This document shows, one piece after another, positions 61,600 to 64,000 of a DNA stretch of 64,000 nt (positions are counted from its first letter, which is position 1; each line of letters starts with the position of its first letter). The notes under the pieces were generated by a model. That model did not search any database and had not been told where the DNA came from. It was given only the letters and a program-made list of their open reading frames with translations. This stretch comes from Chondrus crispus. Taxonomy: Eukaryota; Rhodophyta; Florideophyceae; Gigartinales; Gigartinaceae. The stretch is taken from assembly GCF_000350225.1 (NCBI RefSeq), contig NW_005179094.1, positions 107,099-171,098 of the forward strand, read 5' to 3'. The position numbers were made by a program, and so were the translations under genes.

Positions 61600-64000
61600 T
61601 CAGGGATGCGTGGGCAAGAGTACGATGGTTAGGTGCGGCGTCAACGAGAGAAGGTCGGTGTGAGACAAAAGTGGAGAACGGGAGGACAGGAGAACGGATA
61701 AGTCGGTATGGAGGCAATGGCGCGGTTGCTGCAAAATGGACTACACGAAGGAGTGTGTAGGCGAGGGAGAGGTGGAGAGATAAAATAGGGAAGTGAGTGG
61801 GAACTGCTTACACACAAATAGGTAAAGAAGGAGGGAGATACAGTGGTAGGGACGATGAGAAAGGTGCAGATGTGACAAGACAGAGGGAGTGTTTAGGAGA
61901 GGGGATTGGTTGACTGTGGTTCTTATACGTAGGAGCAGGGCAAGTTTTTGATTGTGGGAACTCGTTCGGGGGACAGGCAGGATTGTGGTTTGAACTAGGT
62001 ACAGGAGCACCGAGTGTAACATTATATCGCACAGTAATACTGGCTTTATGAGTTGCCGGAATAGTACAGTTGATTTTGCGTTCTCTGTGAAACATGGCAT
62101 TTGTTCGGCGAGATGGATGTGGCGAGTGGCAAGGTGTTGGCGTCTGATTCTGGCTAGGTTGGGGTCGAAACTGTGCTGTAAACAGCCGTGAAGTGCACCC
62201 AGCCGGAATGGCAGCAACTGATGTTATGAGTAAAAGAGCATACAGTTGTGGGTCTGCACTTTTCAATCGCCGTACAGCTAAAACAGGAACAATTGCCCCT
62301 ATCATTAAAACTACCCTTCGAAGGGTACCTAATTCAACCACGCTGAATCCAGTGCTCCTCAAAACAGCATATATTTTTTTCGTATTCAATCAATCCGAAG
62401 TAAGACAATAATCTTTTCGACCCAAGTTCTTAATGCGCGACCTCAATCAGGTCGCTGGGACAAATCAGCTGGAGCTCATACGGAAAGGTTAATTAAATGA
62501 TAATAGTTTTTCGCACTAGAAATCGTTCAGCACTCTTAATCCACAAGGGCACTTTGTGGGGTCTCCATTGCATCCCCGCCTTTCCTGAGCTTCGCGTACA
62601 CAACGGTATTGTCCTCTGTCGGCAAACCTACTTTAACATGTCGGTATACCGTGACAAAACATTATTCACCCATGCATTGAAGTGGTGCCTCAGTTTTGTA
62701 CTGCTCTCTTCAGGAATAAAAATTTCCCAGGCCCACCTCAGTACTTTCAGACCAGCGATAATGCTTTTCAGATGGCGGGCTGCCAGCGAACACCTGTAGC
62801 GCTTTGCTCTTTTGAACAAGCAATTAGTCCACGTGTTTTCGCTGCCTGCTCTTTCCGCTGTCCTGCATTAGTACAAAGTATTAATGAGAGACGAGCCTGT
62901 CCGTTTTCTATCGAGGGTTGCTGTCTACGGGTGTGAAACGCCGCTATTGTAACGCGCAAGGATACAATACACCTCGCTATTGTAGTGCGCTTGGACAAAA
63001 AACCACATCGTTTGCATATACTGTACCGTACGATGCAATCGCAAATAAATTCAAACAGCATGAATTTCAGGTGTTTTCCAGATGGGACGCTCTTGCGCGT
63101 CGAGAAAGAGCGCTGTCAAGTCATCAAAATCGAACTTTTCCGACGCATATGCGCAGCATCCTATCTTTTCGGGTTGCCCTCTCTTGGTGGTTCTATCGTA
63201 GAACAAATCATTGATACTTTTGTCAGAGGTACGATCGATCCCGAGTGGAGTGATATAAAGTTACTTTCGTGACAAAGGGGCGCAATCCCAGCGACGCTGG
63301 GCCATAGATGATGCTCTGTAACGAAGTCTCGGGTTTTCATATTGTTACCCCTACCAGTACTTGTGCTTGCCTTTGCGAGCATCGACTCGAATTATTGAAA
63401 ACAAAGTTTTATCCTTTCACTGCTTAGTGTGCGCGAGTGCACACATTTCAGAAGTCTCTTCATTCCTTGTACCAAAATCGGCCGAATTGTATTCCTGGCC
63501 TACTAATTGATGTACAGGCTTTTGAAGTCATTGAAATAATAGTTTTTCTGTAAAGCCTCGATTTGTCGTTGATGCTACACGGCACTTTGTTAGTCTACAG
63601 TAGACATATTTGAATCGAAGGAGTAGAAATCTCGATGACACAAGCGAATCTCCTTCAACAACGGAACCTTCTCGAGTGCAGCTATGTTGAGGTTGGGTAT
63701 TGTACCCGGTATTTGTCCTACTGTAGAACACACTTTTTCTGCGACTCACGCCCAATTATCTCGAAAACTTAGAAAGAGCTACGTGATGATGCCATCCATA
63801 CTTTGGCATCGGAATTCTGTGTACAGCTTTCACCACCTGCAATCCCTGGCCATCGGTCAGAACTTATGGGACAAGAAGCTTGAGTTAGCATGGGTTCTTA
63901 CCAGATTTTCTCCCACATGCGTAAAGACCTTCACGGATCATTGTAAAACAGCACACACTGTACTCCAGATTCATATTGGAGCTAGACCGTCAAGGAAGAG
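61600..64000. other. 5' flank of the dioxygenase gene and further intergenic DNA
   Basis: No supported gene. A minus-strand frame at 61808-62389 (193 codons) starts with a hydrophobic region but turns into low-complexity Pro/Ser/Thr, and is doubtful. A plus-strand stretch at about 63050-63270 (FPDGTLLRVEKERCQVIKIE) looks weakly protein-like but has no ATG. The window ends in unassigned sequence. Confidence 0.4.

Noticed and set aside
1..64000. tRNA or rRNA genes
   Set aside because: No cloverleaf box A/box B pair or rRNA block was noticed by eye; a tRNAscan or Infernal run would be needed to exclude them.

Overview
This window looks like nuclear DNA of a small, repeat-rich eukaryote, most plausibly a florideophyte red alga such as Chondrus. 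That assignment is inference. It rests on three things: sparse host genes with single introns of about 100-120 bp that carry TACTAAC/GCTAAC-like branch points, dense Ty1/copia and Ty3/gypsy LTR retrotransposons, and no bacterial operon structure. No tRNA, rRNA, CRISPR array or organelle gene was recognised. One assembly gap (21 N) lies at 10651-10671.

Layout. 1-1108: tail and 3' LTR (family A) of an element that starts outside the window, apparently inserted into the gag of a plus-strand copia element (1109-4872), which is broken by two in-frame stops. 4880 to about 6070: a probable LTR. 6070-10012: mostly non-coding, with a hairpin at 7202-7265 and a damaged minus-strand membrane-protein gene at 7792-9281. 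10022-12378: a Mutator-like (MULE) element with 176-bp terminal inverted repeats, a 9-bp target duplication and a frameshifted transposase. 13231-39686: a nest built on two inverted copies of a 400-bp MITE with TAA target duplications. Copy 1 was split by gypsy-1 (13505-33609, TSD CGAAT). Gypsy-1 was itself split inside its integrase by gypsy-2 (18092-31308, TSD GTACC). Copy 2 was split by a minus-strand chromodomain gypsy, gypsy-3 (33900-39362). LTR divergence agrees with this order: about 4-5% in gypsy-1 and under 1% in gypsy-2 and gypsy-3.

39740-40582 holds a two-exon host gene of unknown function. 40644-43443 is a decayed membrane-protein gene. 43450-44640 holds microsatellite and short repeats. 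44679-46500 is an inverted family-A LTR split by about 950 bp of unknown sequence. 46655-51427 is a decayed minus-strand copia element with one LTR. 53189-59608 is a nearly pristine copia element encoding one uninterrupted 1,667-residue polyprotein. 60486-61599 is a two-exon host gene for a membrane-anchored 2-oxoglutarate/Fe(II) dioxygenase. The remainder shows no convincing gene.

The most unusual features are two large accessory ORFs, each antisense to its retrotransposon and each between pol and the 3' LTR. The one in gypsy-1 (31845-33149) ends in what looks like a papain-like cysteine peptidase followed by a basic tail. The one in gypsy-2 (28481-30526) is proline-rich at its N-terminus and coiled-coil at its C-terminus. 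It lies next to an array of about 20 GC-rich palindromes spaced about 60 bp apart.
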